Virus record (IMG/VR): IMGVR_UViG_3300020221_000075
Coordinates: 1-30,738 of that record
DNA: 30,738 nt
Reading direction: 5' to 3' (one strand)
From: a virus
The number at the start of each line of letters is the position of its first letter. Within the stretch, counting starts at the first letter, position 1. A program made the position numbers and the translations under genes. The notes beneath the pieces were generated by a model, which was not told the origin of the DNA, made no database searches, and was given only the letters and a program-made list of their open reading frames with translations. Of this stretch, positions 15,284-23,742 are shown in pieces.

Positions 15284-15291
15284 ATAAATAT
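15284..15291 (-). promoter_or_regulatory. Candidate late promoter element ATATTTAT (minus) before the tail gene block
   Basis: Exact octamer on the minus strand ending 5 nt before the ATG of the 124-residue gene, inside the 28-bp gap that separates the sigma factor gene from the tail genes. It would switch on the tail block independently of the upstream operon. Confidence 0.4.
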
Positions 15292-15306
15292 TTTTATTTA
15301 CATTTT

Positions 15307-16056
15307 TTATTTAACCATTTTCTCAACTAAATCAAGATAAATTATTTTGTATTTTTTCATTGAACTTCTAATCTCTTTTGTTGTTAGATTAGTCATTTCT
15401 CTCAGTGAGAGTAAGATTATATTTTTATTGAATTTGTTGTTAGACGCACCTACAAAAATGTTTTCGTAATTATCGAAAATTTCGTAAAGTGCGTGACCTA
15501 GTTTAATCTCATTTTCATTTAAATTTTCTTCTTTTAAAAAAGTATCTAACTCGACTAAGAAATTTTGGATTACTTGGGCTGAATCGGGAGTGTCGTTTTC
15601 TATACTATACGAAAAATCTTCATTGTTTTCTAAATCAAAAGAAATGTCTTCATATGAAATTTTACGATTTATCTCTTTTTGGTCTTTTATTATCTGACCC
15701 ATCAAATAATTCTTACAAATCGTCCCAAAATATGAGTAAGCCTTCTTTTCTTTAGAAGGTTTAAACTTATCAATTTTAGTCATTAAGAAAGAATGAGTGT
15801 CAATATGAATTTCATAAAAATCCATATCTTTACGGTATAATTTATATCTCCTAATAATAGAAGATATCATCTTATCCAAAGGTTTCCTTAAAAAGTCATT
15901 GTATATTTTATTTTTTTCTTCAAATGTCTCGGCTTGTAAAAATTCAATTACCGCCAACTCTTCACGTACATCAAAATAATTAGACTGTTTAGGTTTTCTA
16001 CCTTTTCTTTTTAATTCTACATCAGTATTTCCCGATATATTTAAAGATTCAGTCAT
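15307..16056 (-). CDS. Late-transcription sigma factor (T4 gp55-like, divergent sigma-70 region 2)
   Basis: This 249-residue protein probably directs host RNA polymerase to phage late promoters. Residues about 85-130 match the core of sigma region 2 as seen in phage sigma factors: 'FLMTKIDKFKPSKEKKA' followed by 'YSYFGTICKNYLMGQIIKDQ' (107-126). The C-terminal part has a helix pair ending 'SLREMTNLTTKEIRSSMKKY', reminiscent of a region 4-type helix-turn-helix. The N-terminus is basic (RKGRKPKQ). It abuts the glycosyltransferase gene at 16057 with no gap (stop follows start by zero bases on the opposite reading), so it is translated with the upstream operon and directly precedes the late tail block it may control. 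Confidence 0.65.
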   Translation of the reverse strand: MTESLNISGNTDVELKRKGRKPKQSNYFDVREELAVIEFLQAETFEEKNKIYNDFLRKPLDKMISSIIRRYKLYRKDMDFYEIHIDTHSFLMTKIDKFKPSKEKKAYSYFGTICKNYLMGQIIKDQKEINRKISYEDISFDLENNEDFSYSIENDTPDSAQVIQNFLVELDTFLKEENLNENEIKLGHALYEIFDNYENIFVGASNNKFNKNIILLSLREMTNLTTKEIRSSMKKYKIIYLDLVEKMVK

Positions 16057-16860
16057 TTAAACTTCTTGAGCATCATATTTTATGGCTCTGTCATTGATAA
16101 AGAAATATTCTTTTTTGGCCGAATCAATCCAAAATCTAACTTCTTCTTCACTAAGTACGTTATCACCATTCTTATAATTCCAGAAAATAGACCCTTCTCT
16201 TAAATTTGTGTGTTTATAACCTATCTTAGGAATTGACATAATTCTTATAGAATTGTGAGTCATCCTTAAAAAGAATTCATACCCAAAAGTTAATTTGAAT
16301 GATGGTTTTAATAACCCAAAATTTAAAAAAGAATCCTTTTTAATAACCATTCCTGAAATTTGAAAATTTTGATAAGTTTGTAATGTGTCATTAGTTAACA
16401 CACCCATTTCAGAACTAATATTTAAAGCGAATGTTGCCTCATTAGTGAACCCTGCAAATTGACCTTTTTCATCTGTATCAACCACTATTGGTAGAAAAGA
16501 CTCAACATCAGGGTACGATTCTGAATATTTTTTAACATTATTAAACCATATTTTTGAATACTCATCGTCAAATTCAAAAATTGAAATCCATTTTGAGTTA
16601 GCATTTCTAACCCCATAATTTACCTGTTCTGAAAAATTAGGTTCTTTTGTCCATAAAACTTTATTCACTTTTAAATCTGAAAAATCAAAAGAGTCCAAAT
16701 ATTCAACTAATTGAGTTTCATTAGTATGTACTATAACTAATTCATTTATTTTGGTTTTTTGTATTTTTAATGATTCGATTGCTTTTGTAAAGTATTCGTC
16801 AAAACCTCTAGCACCTGAAGATTTGATAGGTAATATTACTGATACGTCAAATTTTTCCAT
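16057..16860 (-). CDS. Family 2-type glycosyltransferase
   Basis: This 267-residue protein has the GT-A plan: an N-terminal strand 'VSVILPIKSS' (6-15), a second strand 'ELVIVHTNE' (40-48), the segment 'NFSEQVNYGVRNANSKWIS' (75-93), and 'FEFDDEY' at 95-101 where the metal-binding DxD of GT2 enzymes normally lies. A later 'FGYEFFLRM' region corresponds to the usual acceptor-site acidic motif. It would transfer a sugar from a nucleotide-sugar donor; donor and acceptor are unknown. It sits between a second glycosyltransferase gene and the sigma factor gene in one minus-strand unit. Confidence 0.75.
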   Translation of the reverse strand: MEKFDVSVILPIKSSGARGFDEYFTKAIESLKIQKTKINELVIVHTNETQLVEYLDSFDFSDLKVNKVLWTKEPNFSEQVNYGVRNANSKWISIFEFDDEYSKIWFNNVKKYSESYPDVESFLPIVVDTDEKGQFAGFTNEATFALNISSEMGVLTNDTLQTYQNFQISGMVIKKDSFLNFGLLKPSFKLTFGYEFFLRMTHNSIRIMSIPKIGYKHTNLREGSIFWNYKNGDNVLSEEEVRFWIDSAKKEYFFINDRAIKYDAQEV

Positions 16861-16881
16861 ATTGTTTTTAATTTTAATTTT

Positions 16882-17943
16882 TTATTCTGCTGGTTGTAAT
16901 TTAGATAATTGCTCTTCAAACGATATTTGACGAGATTTAAGATAGTAGTCAAATAATTTTACAGTATTCTTATTGAAATTTTCTTTAATCTGTAATTCCC
17001 CGACAGTTTTTTTCATACCATCAAATAGAGTTTCATTTAAATTATCCTCTAACCAATTTTGTAATACATCTGCAATAAAATCTACAATTTGGTTTTTATT
17101 GTTAATCCAAATACCATTATCTTCATTTAACCAATGAGGTAATAAATTAGGAACTAATCCTAAAACAGGTATACCTGATTTCATAGATTCGAGAGGGAAT
17201 GTCCCATAGGAACTTGTCTCATCAATCCAAACAGAAAGGAAACAATCGTTAAGTGAATTTGCAAATTCTTTTTCACTCAATCCTCTCATATCTTTAAATG
17301 TAATCCATCTATACTGAGGAAATTTAATATAAAAAGTTTTAATTATATTTGCAGTGTCTCTTGGTTCTCTTGTATGAATAGCAATAATTGGTTTTGGTGG
17401 TAATGTTTGATTTTTAAAATTATCAGAAATAAAAGGTTCTAACACATCAATAGATAACCCTCTCATTACGTTTGTAATATATTCTTTTTGGAATTCTGAA
17501 GTAGTAATACATTTAAAAAATCCTAATTGGTTCCATGTCTGACCTGGTTGTAAAGTCTCTAACATATGGTCATACGCTTGACAAAGAACTATTTTACCAC
17601 AAGGTAATTTAGTAATCTGACTCATTACAAATCCGTAAAGTTCAGGAATAACAATAAAGTCTTCAGGTGCGACTTGTAGATTCTGACCCTCAATAGGTTG
17701 ATGAGGTAATCTATCCATATAATCCTGACCTAACCAATTAGCAACACCTGCGTAGTCAGACTTTTCATGTAGAATTATTGGGTTGTACCCATTATCTAAT
17801 AAGGCAATACCCAAGTTATATATGTAGGATATAGATGCCTTTGCATTACCCTTAGTATCTTGTACTAATAGATAAATTTTAGATTTTTTGTTTTTTAAGT
17901 TCTCAATCGACTTTTCTAATTTTGTAATTTGTTCCTGATTCAT
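16882..17943 (-). CDS. GT-B fold glycosyltransferase
   Basis: This 353-residue protein has an N-terminal coiled-coil-like helix (1-20), a Rossmann-type start (KIYLLVQDTKGN) and a C-terminal GT-B nucleotide-sugar site with 'DETSSYGTFPLESMKSGIPV' (241-260), which matches the E-x7-E-type pattern of GT1/GT4 enzymes. 'CITTSEFQKEYITNVM' (145-160) is the typical linker helix before the second domain, and 'IAIHTREPRD' begins that domain. The acceptor is unknown. The gene begins 1 bp after an 89-residue gene and lies 21 bp before the GT2 gene. Confidence 0.75.
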   Translation of the reverse strand: MNQEQITKLEKSIENLKNKKSKIYLLVQDTKGNAKASISYIYNLGIALLDNGYNPIILHEKSDYAGVANWLGQDYMDRLPHQPIEGQNLQVAPEDFIVIPELYGFVMSQITKLPCGKIVLCQAYDHMLETLQPGQTWNQLGFFKCITTSEFQKEYITNVMRGLSIDVLEPFISDNFKNQTLPPKPIIAIHTREPRDTANIIKTFYIKFPQYRWITFKDMRGLSEKEFANSLNDCFLSVWIDETSSYGTFPLESMKSGIPVLGLVPNLLPHWLNEDNGIWINNKNQIVDFIADVLQNWLEDNLNETLFDGMKKTVGELQIKENFNKNTVKLFDYYLKSRQISFEEQLSKLQPAE

Positions 17944-17944
17944 A

Positions 17945-18214
17945 TTAATATTTATTTAATAATTTTTTATTTAAAAGACTATTAAAAGCGATTTTAAACG
18001 GTATAGATAACTCATTATTTTTAATACCTAACGTTTCATCGACTTCCTCAATTTCGGTTAATAACACATCTGTTAATAATTTAACCATATCGTATTTAAC
18101 AACACTAATATGGTTTTCTGCAGAACCCGAATAATCTTTCCGGGGTTTTGCGTTTGTATACTTCTCAATAGCATCTAAATCAAGATAGTAGTGTTCATTT
18201 AAAATTTTTAACAT
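17945..18214 (-). CDS. Small protein of unknown function (89 aa)
   Basis: This is a complete frame whose ATG overlaps the stop of the HAD-like gene by one base (TAATG) and whose stop lies 1 bp before the next glycosyltransferase start. The product begins with an aromatic strand (EHYYLDLDAIEKYT) and has a helical second half (LLTDVLLTEIEEVDE, AFNSLLNKKLLNKY). No family is recognised. Tight coupling suggests it acts with the HAD-like protein or the glycosyltransferase. Confidence 0.65.
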   Translation of the reverse strand: MLKILNEHYYLDLDAIEKYTNAKPRKDYSGSAENHISVVKYDMVKLLTDVLLTEIEEVDETLGIKNNELSIPFKIAFNSLLNKKLLNKY

Positions 18215-18810
18215 TATAAAAACTTTTTTAGTTCATCTTCCAATTCCTTTATAGTACTAATTGTGTTAGGATGGTCGATATGTTTATTATATTCAGTTTC
18301 GAATTTTATTAAAATTTTGTCTGAAGGATATTCTAATAATAATGATGGGTTGGATGTAAGTAAAATGTCTATTTGTTCCCACATTGATTTTATTGTATAA
18401 TTACTATAAAAAAATACTCTTTCTAATTGACATCCGAATTTTGAAAGGAAGAATAGTGAAGCTGGCTTAGACCTACCGATTTCGTCTGAAACAACTATAA
18501 AATCATGGTTATCTCTAAGATTAACATACACATCGTTTAAATCATTAAAAGTTGTATATTCAGTAGACTGAGAGTGACCAAAAATCTCCATTGGGAATTC
18601 CTCATATAAAAATGAAAATAAATCATCAGGTTCTTTAAATTTAAAGTGTTCTCCTAAATTTAATGAAGTTACAGGTAGAATCATTTCATATTTAAAGTCT
18701 GACTCATCTTCTATCCCTTCTGTTTTTTGAATTAAGAATTTATCGTAGGTTTGTTCTATTTTACCAATCGTATTTCTTAATACACCATTAATTTCAATCC
18801 CTATTCTCAT
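18214..18810 (-). CDS. HAD-like protein with altered catalytic motif
   Basis: This 198-residue protein follows the layout of haloacid dehalogenase-type phosphatases of phage origin. It starts 'MRIGIEINGVLRN', where the nucleophile motif is normally DxDGVLR, then 'FIVVSDE' (104-110, motif II position), 'RSKPAS' with a Lys (113-118) and 'DILLTSNP' (148-155, motif IV position). The two acidic residues of motif I are replaced by Glu and Asn, so phosphatase activity may be lost or changed. It overlaps the phoH gene by 17 bp at its start and the 89-residue gene by one base at its end. The HAD assignment is probable; the substrate is unknown. Confidence 0.55.
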   Translation of the reverse strand: MRIGIEINGVLRNTIGKIEQTYDKFLIQKTEGIEDESDFKYEMILPVTSLNLGEHFKFKEPDDLFSFLYEEFPMEIFGHSQSTEYTTFNDLNDVYVNLRDNHDFIVVSDEIGRSKPASLFFLSKFGCQLERVFFYSNYTIKSMWEQIDILLTSNPSLLLEYPSDKILIKFETEYNKHIDHPNTISTIKELEDELKKFL

Positions 18811-19534
18811 CTTCGTATTTTTCTAATATTTTAGCAATTAAAGGGTTTCGCACATTTTTAGCGTTTCTAAAATCGTAAACCCCGATATCATTAATATTTT
18901 GAAATTTCTGTAATGCGTCATATAAACCTGATTGTTTTTTATCTTTGTATCTATCTGTCTGTTCCAAATCACCAGAAATAAAGAATTTACTATTAAAACC
19001 AATCCTTGTCATTAATAATTTAATTTGGTTAGGTGTTGCGTTTTGAGCTTCCTCAAAAACTAAGATTGAGTTGTCTATATTCATACCTCTCATGTAAGCG
19101 AGTGCAAACACTTCGATAATTTCAGCCTCTTTTAATTTTTCTCTAGCGTCTTTACCAATAATTTTATTTAATAAGTAATATGAAGGGAAAATATAAGGGT
19201 CTAACTTTTCTTCTAAATTTCCTGGTAACGAACCAAGTTTTTCTTCCGCTTCTACCGCAGGTCTAACAATTATTAGTTTTTCATATGAGTTATTCGGGTC
19301 AATTAATAAATCTACCGCCGCTTTCATTGCTATATAAGATTTACCAACACCTGCAGGTCCCGAACAAATTGTAATTTGATTTTCTTTTAAAATTTTATAA
19401 TACTCTTCTTGATTTGGTGATAAAAATTTATTTTTTTGTTTTTTCTTAACTACCGAATTAATGAATTCTTTTCTTGAGAATGGTTTAACTTCAGAGTCCT
19501 CAGACAATGGAGGTTGTTTTTTTCTTTGAGTCAT
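18794..19534 (-). CDS. phoH: PhoH-like ATPase
   Basis: This 246-residue protein is a PhoH-family P-loop ATPase. The Walker A motif is 'GPAGVGKS' (59-66), 'RPAVEAEEKLGSLPG' (91-105) is the conserved PhoH segment after the first strand, the Walker B region is 'ILVFEEAQN' (157-165, with Glu where most members have Asp), and 'LMTRIGFNSKFFISGD' (174-189) is the sensor-type segment. PhoH proteins are common in T4-like marine and freshwater phages; suggested roles include RNA metabolism and phosphate stress, unproven in phages. The ATG at 19534 is chosen over a frame extension of 14 residues because a TATAAATA element lies just upstream of it. It is the first gene after a 72-bp gap. Confidence 0.93.
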   Translation of the reverse strand: MTQRKKQPPLSEDSEVKPFSRKEFINSVVKKKQKNKFLSPNQEEYYKILKENQITICSGPAGVGKSYIAMKAAVDLLIDPNNSYEKLIIVRPAVEAEEKLGSLPGNLEEKLDPYIFPSYYLLNKIIGKDAREKLKEAEIIEVFALAYMRGMNIDNSILVFEEAQNATPNQIKLLMTRIGFNSKFFISGDLEQTDRYKDKKQSGLYDALQKFQNINDIGVYDFRNAKNVRNPLIAKILEKYEDENRD

Positions 19535-19545
19535 ATTTTTAATTA

Positions 19546-19553
19546 TATTTATA
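19546..19553 (-). promoter_or_regulatory. TATAAATA element before phoH
   Basis: An exact minus-strand match to the T4 late promoter core TATAAATA ends 11 nt before the phoH ATG, in the largest gap (72 bp) of the minus-strand metabolic block. It may be a promoter, but AT-rich background makes single matches weak evidence. Confidence 0.35.
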
Positions 19554-19606
19554 AAAATATATTTTATTTTTAACAAATGTGAATACGAAAATTATTTACG
19601 TATATA

Positions 19607-21115
19607 TTACATAACAATTATGTGTTTCTTTATCTTTTCTAAATTATTAATAACAAAAGGTTGTAAGGATTGAAAATAGTCTGTTTGTACTTTTAAAAGG
19701 TTGTCACTGTCCTCATTTCTGGTTTGACTTTCTAAGTGATACGCAACTAAAGAACCGTCATAATAATTATCAAATCCTAATGTTACACATTTTAAATTCA
19801 ACTCTACGTCCTCAAAACAACTAATATAATTTTCATTAAAATAACCACATTTCTCAAAAACATTTTTACGTATCATCAATAATGCCGCAGTAGAACCCAC
19901 AACTTTTTTTACATTGGTTGTAAAATTGTAATACGATTTTAAATTAGAGTGTGTCACTTGGAAAGCTCTTTTTTTATCAATGAATGTGACAATACCATCA
20001 TGTTGTATTGTGTTATCTTCATAATGAAGTCTTGCACCAACAGTACCAACCTTTTTATTGTCATTAAAAATTTTTAACATTCCGTATACAACGTTATTTA
20101 ATAATTTAATATCGTTGTTTGAAAATAACAAATATTCATAATCACTTGAAATGTGATTTTTAACTATATCGTTATTTATCTGTGCAAAATTATAATAGTC
20201 ATACTCGATTAGTTTTATATTACCCATTGGTAATATATTATTTTTAATCCATTCTTTTTCTTCTTTAGAAGACCCTGTATCACCAATAAAAATATCAAAT
20301 AAATCACTATTACAGTTTTTATAAAATGATTCTACACAATTAAATAAAAGATTAGTTTTACCTTTAGTGACAATAACGATTCCCACTTTACCAATATTCT
20401 TGATTGTTTTTTCAGTTATTTCAGGTATATAAACATCATTAGGTTTTAAATCTATTGGTAAATTTTTACCCCACTTTTCTAAAAATTTATCTTTAGACTC
20501 AAAAAATTCTTGATTAGGTTGACCTATTGATTCGTGAGTACTTTCAAATGACGAAGTTACTCCTAGTTTAACGTTATCTAAATAATTTGGGATGCAAAAA
20601 CCGTGGTCATAAAAATGAAATTTACCAAAGGATTGGTCAAATAAATGTTTTATTTTTGTTTTATCAAATGAAATAAATAATCCATCAACACTTACAACAG
20701 GAATTAAAAAAGGTAATTTGGGTGAATACTTACTTAAAAATTTTTTACCTCCTTTTGGATGGTGGTATACTTGACCAACCATTGTCTGTTGCATCCTTTC
20801 CCAATAAACACCTGATGAAGGGAAATAACAAGTACCTGCTTTTCCAATTATACCGAATTCGGGATTATTAGAAAAATCCTCAAGTAATTTAACGCCCCAT
20901 CCTTTTTCTAATTTAATATCGTTATGACAACAAACAATAATGTCATACTTAGCTTCTTTGATTCCTTGATTGTAAACTTCAGATAGTGAATATTCATTAT
21001 GATTTACATAAGGTAATACTTGTACCCACTGAAGTCCTGATGTTAGTATAAGATGGTCATTAAATTTATCATTATACTCTTTGTCTTTATGTGTTGAATA
21101 GATTATTGTTATCAT
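19607..21115 (-). CDS. Two-domain glycosyltransferase (two GT2/GT-A modules)
   Basis: This 502-residue protein has an N-terminal GT-A-like module (about 1-220), with 'ITIIYSTHK' at the start, 'DIIVCCHNDIKLEKGW' (58-73) in the DxD region and 'GLFISFDKT' after it. The C-terminal GT2 module (about 240-490) starts 'VGIVIVTKGKTNLL', has 'IGDTGSS', 'NNDI' at 333-336, 'GARLHYEDNTIQHDGIV' and 'CFEDVELNLKCVTLGF' (433-449), the last being the usual rhamnosyltransferase-type acceptor motif. Two active sites in one chain suggest addition of two sugars in sequence. Its start overlaps the end of the methyltransferase-GT8 gene by 29 bp, so the two are probably coupled. Confidence 0.8.
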   Translation of the reverse strand: MITIIYSTHKDKEYNDKFNDHLILTSGLQWVQVLPYVNHNEYSLSEVYNQGIKEAKYDIIVCCHNDIKLEKGWGVKLLEDFSNNPEFGIIGKAGTCYFPSSGVYWERMQQTMVGQVYHHPKGGKKFLSKYSPKLPFLIPVVSVDGLFISFDKTKIKHLFDQSFGKFHFYDHGFCIPNYLDNVKLGVTSSFESTHESIGQPNQEFFESKDKFLEKWGKNLPIDLKPNDVYIPEITEKTIKNIGKVGIVIVTKGKTNLLFNCVESFYKNCNSDLFDIFIGDTGSSKEEKEWIKNNILPMGNIKLIEYDYYNFAQINNDIVKNHISSDYEYLLFSNNDIKLLNNVVYGMLKIFNDNKKVGTVGARLHYEDNTIQHDGIVTFIDKKRAFQVTHSNLKSYYNFTTNVKKVVGSTAALLMIRKNVFEKCGYFNENYISCFEDVELNLKCVTLGFDNYYDGSLVAYHLESQTRNEDSDNLLKVQTDYFQSLQPFVINNLEKIKKHIIVM

Positions 21116-22433
21116 AAATTTCGTCGAATTTATCTTTCATTTCATGAAAGAATGGTGTTATTAAAGTTTGATGTGGAAAATCAATATAGTTATCATCATT
21201 AAAAGTTGGTTTTGGTCCATGAAAATGTAAAATTTTAATGCCATTAAACGGACCCCAATAAGGTTTATAATTAAACCTATAGTTTAATCTTTCAATTGAT
21301 TCATTATAAAACATTTTGTACGCGTCTTGGTCGTACACATTAAATTTACTTAAATTTAATTTAATAAATTCAACGAACTCATTATAGGTATCTTTTAAAT
21401 ACCTCCAATTAATCCACATTACGCCGCTATTCATATCCCAATGTTTACCAACTTTTGTAAATTCCCCAGCACACATAAATGTATTAGGTTTGTTATCTAA
21501 AATGTCAGAAATATCTGACATAAACATAACATCATTATCGGTATACAAAACATAATCATCTTTAATATCAAGAGATTCACACACAATTGGTATATCAACT
21601 CTTAAAAAGGCTCCATAAGCAATTGTGTCATCACCGTAGTGTTTTTTTAAATCATCATAAAATGTTATCCTATGGTTTATTACTGTAACACCAAGTTTAG
21701 TTAATTCCTCGATATGGGAATCTTCTTCACCATCAAGTATTAAGATAGGTGTTAAAAACGGATTTGTTTTTTTTGCGGTTATCACCGCAACTTTATACAT
21801 CTTTATATAGTTTAAATAACTATTTTGATTATGAGTGTTTAATCCAGTAAACCAATAAACATTCTTTGTTTGGTTATCTTTATTAGAAATTAATTTATAC
21901 CAAGAACCGTCACCATAACTATTATCAGGTTTACCTAACATTTCGTTGACCGCAACTCTAACACCCGCAATATGTCTATGAACATTAACAAACTCATCAG
22001 TTTGATAATCATGACCTGAAATAACTTTTTTAACCAACGGACTCCAATGAACGATGTCATTTTTAACACATTCATATTTATGACAGGCATCAATATAAAC
22101 CATATCACATTCTATAGAATAATCTGTAGTATAACCTTTAATTTTTCTAATATTTCCGTATAAAGAAGCTCTCAAATCAAATTGTTCCTCAACATCAACG
22201 TAATCGGCATAACTAGCGGAATCCGCATCATCAAATCCACCTTCCCAAGAGTCAATACATATTATAATTCCGTTTGGGAATTCTTGAGCGAAGATTGCAC
22301 TACTCTCACCCATATAGGAACCTAACTCAACAATTGTAGGAGATTCCCCTAATATGGGTTTTAAATCTTGACATAATTTTCTTAACTCTAACTCAAAATC
22401 ATGAGTTCTCATTACAGTCTTCAATTCTTTCAT
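21087..22433 (-). CDS. Fusion of SAM-dependent methyltransferase and family 8-type glycosyltransferase
   Basis: The 448-residue chain has two modules. Residues about 15-195 form a class I methyltransferase of the Methyltransf_24 type: SAM-binding 'VELGSYMGESS' (35-45), the acidic strand end 'CIDSWEGG' (59-66) and 'MVYIDACHKYE' (111-121). Residues about 210-430 form a GT8-like transferase: 'AYGAFLRVDIP' (272-282), the metal-binding 'YTDNDVMF' (297-304), 'MNSGVMWINW' (334-343) and the C-terminal 'HFHGPKP' (403-409) typical of GT8. This pairing would let one protein add and methylate a sugar, but which group is methylated is unknown. It overlaps dut by ATGA and the next glycosyltransferase gene by 29 bp. 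Confidence 0.8.
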   Translation of the reverse strand: MKELKTVMRTHDFELELRKLCQDLKPILGESPTIVELGSYMGESSAIFAQEFPNGIIICIDSWEGGFDDADSASYADYVDVEEQFDLRASLYGNIRKIKGYTTDYSIECDMVYIDACHKYECVKNDIVHWSPLVKKVISGHDYQTDEFVNVHRHIAGVRVAVNEMLGKPDNSYGDGSWYKLISNKDNQTKNVYWFTGLNTHNQNSYLNYIKMYKVAVITAKKTNPFLTPILILDGEEDSHIEELTKLGVTVINHRITFYDDLKKHYGDDTIAYGAFLRVDIPIVCESLDIKDDYVLYTDNDVMFMSDISDILDNKPNTFMCAGEFTKVGKHWDMNSGVMWINWRYLKDTYNEFVEFIKLNLSKFNVYDQDAYKMFYNESIERLNYRFNYKPYWGPFNGIKILHFHGPKPTFNDDNYIDFPHQTLITPFFHEMKDKFDEIYDNNNLFNT

Positions 22434-23029
22434 ATTCCTGTAGAACCAAATCCATTCTCCCCTCTATCTTTATTTTTTTGATTTTTATTTTCGGTTAACT
22501 CTACCCATTTACCATTTACTACAGGACATAAAACCGCTTGAGCAACTTTCATTCCTTTTGGAATCATAACATTATAGTTGTTGGTGTTAAATATAATCAC
22601 CTGTATCTCTCCTGTATAACCATTATCTACAGTACCTGGTGAATTTAATACCATTAAACCTTGTTTTAAAGATAACCCACTTTTAGACCTTACCTGAATT
22701 TCATATCCGTCTTTAATGTCTAAAGAAATTCCTGTTGGTACCAAAACTCTACCAAATGGAGGGATATCAACGTCAATTACAGAATGTAAATCAAATCCTG
22801 AATCGCTTGGATAATTGTATTTTGGCTCAACGGAATCAGGGTGTAACTTTACAAATCCAAGAGGTAATTTAGGGTTGTAGTTGGATAAATCATCCTCGAG
22901 AGATTTCATATCTAACCCAAAGTCATTTAAAATCATATCATAATCCAACTCACCGTTCCCACTCTCATCAATCATTTTTTGGAGTTTTTTTGCATACTCA
23001 CTTAAGTCTAAATCATCAAGTCCATTCAT
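22430..23029 (-). CDS. dut: dUTPase with N-terminal extension
   Basis: This converts dUTP to dUMP and pyrophosphate, keeping uracil out of phage DNA and supplying dUMP. All five motifs of trimeric dUTPases are present: 'DSGFDLHS' (76-83), 'RSKSGL' (114-119), 'GTVDNGYTGEI' (132-142), 'GMKVAQAV' (159-166) and 'RGENGFGSTG' (189-198). The 199-residue chain is about 50 residues longer than a usual member because of an acidic, probably helical N-terminal extension (1-52) of unknown role. Its ATG overlaps the stop of the exonuclease gene by one base and its TGA overlaps the next start, so it is tightly coupled to both. Confidence 0.95.
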   Translation of the reverse strand: MNGLDDLDLSEYAKKLQKMIDESGNGELDYDMILNDFGLDMKSLEDDLSNYNPKLPLGFVKLHPDSVEPKYNYPSDSGFDLHSVIDVDIPPFGRVLVPTGISLDIKDGYEIQVRSKSGLSLKQGLMVLNSPGTVDNGYTGEIQVIIFNTNNYNVMIPKGMKVAQAVLCPVVNGKWVELTENKNQKNKDRGENGFGSTGI

Positions 23030-23739
23030 TATTGTAAATTTTTTAATTTTTTAATTGTGTCGACTAAAACAACAACATCTTTTTCACAGTATTCTGAGAT
23101 TGATTTTAAATCTTGTTTTTCCCAATAGGTTTCATGTACCTTATCACCTGTAACTTCACCATCTTTAGGTGTTGGGATTTCTAAACAACTACACATTAAA
23201 TCTAATGAACCAATTGAGGAGTACGCTCCGTATTGCCAAATTTCTTTAGTGTCAATTGCCTTTACTTCCCATGGTTTTGTATCATAAGATGGAAGAATTT
23301 TTGACGGCATAATACCATTGATAATCATTCTTTTAGCTAACATCGGGATATCAAAATTCTTAAGATTGTGACCACATAAATAAAAATCTAATTTGTGACA
23401 CCTATCAAGTAAATTTCTAACTTGGATTAATAATTCTTTTTCGTTATTACCTGAAAAAGTTTGTTTTTTAACATCTCCATTATCCATAACAAACGCCATT
23501 GATACACAAACTATTTTTGCAAACTCAGGTACTAGAGCAGCTCTTCGTTTAAACATAAAATTTTTAGAGTCGATGTCAACCGTAGCATCTTCAGGGAATC
23601 TTTTTTGGAACCAATCAAAATACTTTTCAAATTGACTAGCAATCTCAGGACTAAATTTTTGACAAGAATCATAGTCGGGACAACCCCCGACAGTTTCAAT
23701 GTCTAAGAATAAAATTTTTGTAATTGGTATATTAATCAT
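23029..23739 (-). CDS. DnaQ/PolB-type 3'-5' exonuclease
   Basis: This 236-residue protein has the three exonuclease motifs of the DEDD superfamily in order: Exo I 'FLDIETVGG' (11-19), Exo II 'GHNLKNFDIP' (123-132) and Exo III 'YCEKDV' (217-222), the Tyr making it the DEDDy type. The spacing matches the stand-alone '3'-5' exonuclease related to PolB' family found in Bacteroidetes and their phages. It probably trims or proofreads DNA during replication or repair. It is followed with one-base overlap by dut, in an operon of otherwise mainly glycosyltransferase genes. Confidence 0.88.
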   Translation of the reverse strand: MINIPITKILFLDIETVGGCPDYDSCQKFSPEIASQFEKYFDWFQKRFPEDATVDIDSKNFMFKRRAALVPEFAKIVCVSMAFVMDNGDVKKQTFSGNNEKELLIQVRNLLDRCHKLDFYLCGHNLKNFDIPMLAKRMIINGIMPSKILPSYDTKPWEVKAIDTKEIWQYGAYSSIGSLDLMCSCLEIPTPKDGEVTGDKVHETYWEKQDLKSISEYCEKDVVVLVDTIKKLKNLQ

Positions 23740-23742
23740 AAC

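Noticed and set aside
17948-17955. ATATTTAT on the plus strand as another promoter element
   Set aside because: It lies within the 3' end of the minus-strand 89-residue gene and no plus-strand gene follows; treated as background.
19535-19606. tRNA or small RNA in the 72-bp gap before phoH
   Set aside because: The gap is almost pure A/T with no cloverleaf or stable stem; only a TATAAATA element is notable.
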